Under the pieces are notes generated by a model, which searched no databases, was not told where the DNA came from, and saw only the letters and a list, made by a program, of their open reading frames with translations. The position numbers and the translations under genes are program-made. From positions 3,246-10,513 of the forward strand of contig PMOP01000110.1 in assembly GCA_003161495.1 (NCBI GenBank): DNA of 7,268 bases, given 5' to 3'. This document shows positions 5,445-7,268 of the stretch, piece by piece; position 1 is the first letter of the stretch; each line of letters starts with the position of its first letter. The stretch is from Acidobacteriota bacterium (GTDB taxonomy: Bacteria; Acidobacteriota; Terriglobia; Acidiferrales; UBA7541).

Positions 5445-5545
5445 GTAGCACAGGCACTCCTGCCTGTGCGGTTTTGTAAGCTGCAAGCATACCAACCGGC
5501 AAACCTACGATCGCAAATCCCGCACAGCCAAGAACGTCCGCACTA
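5445..5545. repeat. Palindromic repeat family A with a decayed facing partner
   Basis: 5445-5475 matches the 31-base unit with a single change, in the loop (CTCC rather than CTCT), so the 9-bp stem 5448-5456/5461-5469 is intact. At 5521-5545 lies a decayed copy in the opposite orientation, reading CGCACAGCCAAGAACGTCC and then GCACTA, similar to the decayed middle hairpin of the 1475-1661 element. The pair would span about 100 bases, a shorter, older version of the larger element. Confidence 0.8.
5448..5475 (+). terminator. Repeat hairpin likely terminating the FecR-like gene
   Basis: A 9-bp stem followed by GGTTTTG begins 10 bases after the TAA stop. The position suits an intrinsic terminator, although the T run is short. 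Confidence 0.4.
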
Positions 5546-5674
5546 AAAAATTCAGCTCCGATATAGTTTCTTCCGCAACCAAATGATCGACGCAAATACG
5601 GCAGGCAGTAATTCAGTGGTGTGGCAGGATTGGGCATCAAGCAGCAAGGATGCCAGCAAGCCGCGAAGCCTTCT

Positions 5675-5683
5675 TGGTAAAAT
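5675..5683 (+). promoter_or_regulatory. Extended -10 promoter, possibly giving a leaderless transcript
   Basis: TGG followed by TAAAAT (5 of 6 to TATAAT) forms an extended -10. It ends six bases before ATG 5690, so the expected start of transcription is on or next to the A of the start codon. No -35 is evident, which extended -10 promoters can tolerate. Confidence 0.45.
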
Positions 5684-5689
5684 AGCACT

Positions 5690-7150
5690 ATGCGGTATAC
5701 CGCTGCGCACCCTCTCCGTTTCTCCGCTATTCTGTGTCTGGCCTTGGCGATTTCCACGGGTGTTTTTGCCGATACGATTTATCTGAAGAGCGGAAGAAAA
5801 ATCACTGCCACGCACGTCACTGAGGAAAACGGACAGGTAAGTTACGAAACCTCCGCCGGGCGATTCAGCTTTCCCGCGTCCATCGTCGATCGAGTCACCC
5901 ACGATGATGCGCCGCCCGTTTCAGCAGTAGCTCCACCCTCGGATCGCGCCGCGAACCTTCCCATTGCGCCTCCCAATGCGCTGGCGGCCCCTTCCAGCGA
6001 TGCCGCGGCCAGCGCCGCCATTCGTGACGGGTCGATTGACACGGACTTGCTTTCGAAACTCGAATCCGAGGCGTCCGCGAACCCCACTCCCACTGCCATC
6101 GCCCGGGCCGTGGCCGCCGAGGCTGCCGCCGCGCATTTCGAAATCAGCGTGGGCGATTTCGAACGAGCCCTGGCCCACTACGATGTCGGGCTTCGCTTTG
6201 ACCCTGATAATATCGGGTTGCTCCAGGAAGCAGCCTACCTGCATTTGAAGCGCAGCGAGTACACCGCGGCTTTAGATTTGCTCGACCGCGCCCGCCGTGT
6301 CGATCCTGATTCCGCCGAAGTCGCCAAGCTTTCCGGCTGGGCGTACTACGGATTGAACCGCCTCGCCGACGCCGTCGCGCAATGGAAGCACGCCATGGAG
6401 ATCAAGCCCGATGAAGAGACCCAGCACGCGCTCGAAAAGGCGCAGCGCGATGTCCAGGAAGAAGCCGAGTATCGCGAAGGCGAAACATCCCACTTTCGCC
6501 TGAAATACAACGGCGAAGCCGCCCCCGAACTCGCTCTAGAAGTTCTCAAAACTCTCGAATCCGAATACGATGAGATTTCCGCCACTCTCAATTACGTTCC
6601 TACCGAACCCATCGGCGTGATCCTGTACACGAATCAAACCTTCACGGACATTACCCGAGCGCCAAGCTGGACGGGCGCGCTCAATGATGGCCGCATTCGC
6701 GTCCCGGTCGAGGGCCTGGGACACATGACCAACGAACTGGCGCGCGTCCTGAAGCATGAATTGACGCACAGTTTCGTCAGCCAGAAGACCGGCGGCCGGT
6801 GCCCGGTTTGGCTGCAGGAGGGCATTGCGCAGTTCATGGAAGGCAAGCGCAGCCGCGTGAATGCGGCGGCTCTCGCCACGGCCTACCAGAACCACATGGA
6901 ATTTTCTCCGCTCTCCTACGAATCTTCGTGGATGAATCTGCCCAGGGACGCCGCATCCAACGCGTACGCCTGGTCGCTCGCCGTCGTCGAGACGATCGTG
7001 ACGGTGGACGGCATGGACGACGTGGAACGAATTCTTGAGCGCATCAATGAAGGCTCCTCCACCGAAGACGCTCTTCGCGCCGTGCTTCATGAGGATTATT
7101 CCGAAGTGATGCTGAACACCGTGCAATTTCTGCGGAAGGCCTACCAGTAG
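5690..7150 (+). CDS. Secreted TPR protein with gluzincin-type (MA-like) peptidase domain
   Basis: A 486-residue exported protein. Seen: a signal peptide (1-27, ending GVFA before D28); a small beta domain at about 29-70 (IYLKSGRKITA, then GRFSFPASIVDRV); an Ala/Pro-rich linker at about 72-145; three TPR-like helical pairs at about 146-172, 178-206 and 211-240; and a C-terminal peptidase-MA-like domain at about 265-486. The zinc motif is H356-E357-L-T-H360, with the third ligand likely E377 in WLQEGIAQFMEG, as in gluzincins. All three expected residues are present, so catalysis is plausible. TPRs suggest partner or substrate binding. No classical Shine-Dalgarno precedes ATG 5690, which fits a leaderless mRNA. 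It probably acts in the periplasm. Substrate unknown. It converges on the next gene with only 8 bases between stops. Confidence 0.85.
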   Translation: MRYTAAHPLRFSAILCLALAISTGVFADTIYLKSGRKITATHVTEENGQVSYETSAGRFSFPASIVDRVTHDDAPPVSAVAPPSDRAANLPIAPPNALAAPSSDAAASAAIRDGSIDTDLLSKLESEASANPTPTAIARAVAAEAAAAHFEISVGDFERALAHYDVGLRFDPDNIGLLQEAAYLHLKRSEYTAALDLLDRARRVDPDSAEVAKLSGWAYYGLNRLADAVAQWKHAMEIKPDEETQHALEKAQRDVQEEAEYREGETSHFRLKYNGEAAPELALEVLKTLESEYDEISATLNYVPTEPIGVILYTNQTFTDITRAPSWTGALNDGRIRVPVEGLGHMTNELARVLKHELTHSFVSQKTGGRCPVWLQEGIAQFMEGKRSRVNAAALATAYQNHMEFSPLSYESSWMNLPRDAASNAYAWSLAVVETIVTVDGMDDVERILERINEGSSTEDALRAVLHEDYSEVMLNTVQFLRKAYQ

Positions 7151-7158
7151 CATTCTTT

Positions 7159-7268
7159 TTAGAGTGTGGCCAATAGACCGGCAAGCAGCGCGGCGCGCTC
7201 AGGCAGCGCGCGAATCGAAATATTTTCTTTGGGGCTGTGAGCTCCTTCGCCGACCGCGCCCAGGCCAT
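7159..7268 (-). CDS. M20-type peptidase, C-terminal fragment cut by window edge
   Basis: Only the last 35 complete codons are visible, ending at TAA (7159-7161). They read GLGAVGEGAHSPKENISI and then RALPERAALLAGLLATL. The D/G-LG-VG-x-GAH-S/T-P-x-E block is the conserved C-terminal signature of M20 (glutamate carboxypeptidase-like) metallopeptidases, where the His is a zinc ligand (His385 in carboxypeptidase G2, from memory). The closing helix with RAALLAGLL is also usual. The rest of the gene lies to the right of the window. An ATG at the very end of the window opens a different, longer frame on this strand that I regard as spurious. Confidence 0.7.
   Translation of the reverse strand, partial: GLGAVGEGAHSPKENISIRALPERAALLAGLLATL

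Noticed and set aside
573..5545. CRISPR array
   Set aside because: The repeats are self-palindromic, irregularly spaced by hundreds to thousands of bases, occur in both orientations, and have no cas genes nearby.
6536..7153. 205-codon minus-strand frame opposite the TPR-peptidase gene
   Set aside because: It is the mirror of the HExxH domain with no recognisable domain, and would overlap the M20-type gene's end. It is considered a shadow.
7044..7268. 74-codon minus-strand frame starting at ATG on the right edge
   Set aside because: The neighbouring frame encodes the recognisable M20 C-terminal signature ending at 7159, so this ATG frame is out of phase and continues antisense into the TPR-peptidase gene.
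1..7268. tRNA, rRNA, phage, toxin-antitoxin or defence system
   Set aside because: No cloverleaf ending in CCA, no integrase, methylase, nuclease or small toxin pair was seen. The genes are ordinary metabolic and envelope proteins.

Overview
This 7,268-base window looks like chromosomal DNA from a Gram-negative, fairly GC-rich soil-type bacterium. Acidobacteriota is my best guess. It rests on the style of the proteins (secreted M28 and M20 peptidases, a FecR-like protein with a C-terminal membrane anchor, a TPR plus HExxH secreted protein) and on many short palindromic intergenic repeats. It is an inference, because no rRNA or marker gene is present. The lipoprotein signal and the number of exported proteins fit a diderm cell.

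Layout, left to right: a metallophosphoesterase-like secreted protein on the minus strand, cut by the left edge (1-467). Then a divergent intergenic region with one repeat copy (573-603). Then a ModA-like periplasmic binding protein on the plus strand (687-1478). A 187-base palindromic repeat element (1475-1661) fills almost the whole gap to a convergent class IV PLP aminotransferase on the minus strand (1670-2560). A 334-base divergent intergenic region (2561-2894) holds a 10-bp perfect inverted repeat and a second, GC-rich palindromic element. It is followed on the plus strand by an M28 metallopeptidase lipoprotein (2895-4604), a FecR-like secreted/anchored protein (4766-5437), another copy of the first repeat with a decayed partner (5445-5545), and a TPR-containing gluzincin-like protein (5690-7150). 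The last 110 bases encode the C-terminus of an M20-type peptidase on the minus strand (7159-7268), converging on the previous gene with an 8-base gap.

The genes do not form an obvious pathway. Five of the seven carry an N-terminal export signal, two are hydrolytic metalloenzymes of the envelope or periplasm and two more are probably so, and most seem to be single-gene transcription units with their own promoters or leaders. The binding protein lacks its ABC partners here, and the FecR-like protein has no sigma factor or TonB receptor beside it.

The most notable content is non-coding: two families of short hairpin repeats with the same design. Each has a GGCA/TGCC inner stem, a pyrimidine loop in one hairpin and a purine loop in the facing one. 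They sit exactly at gene ends and in promoter regions, and one pair shows a compensatory base-pair change. They resemble REP/REPIN or BIME elements and may double as bidirectional terminators. I found no RNA gene, transposase, integrase, CRISPR array or defence system.
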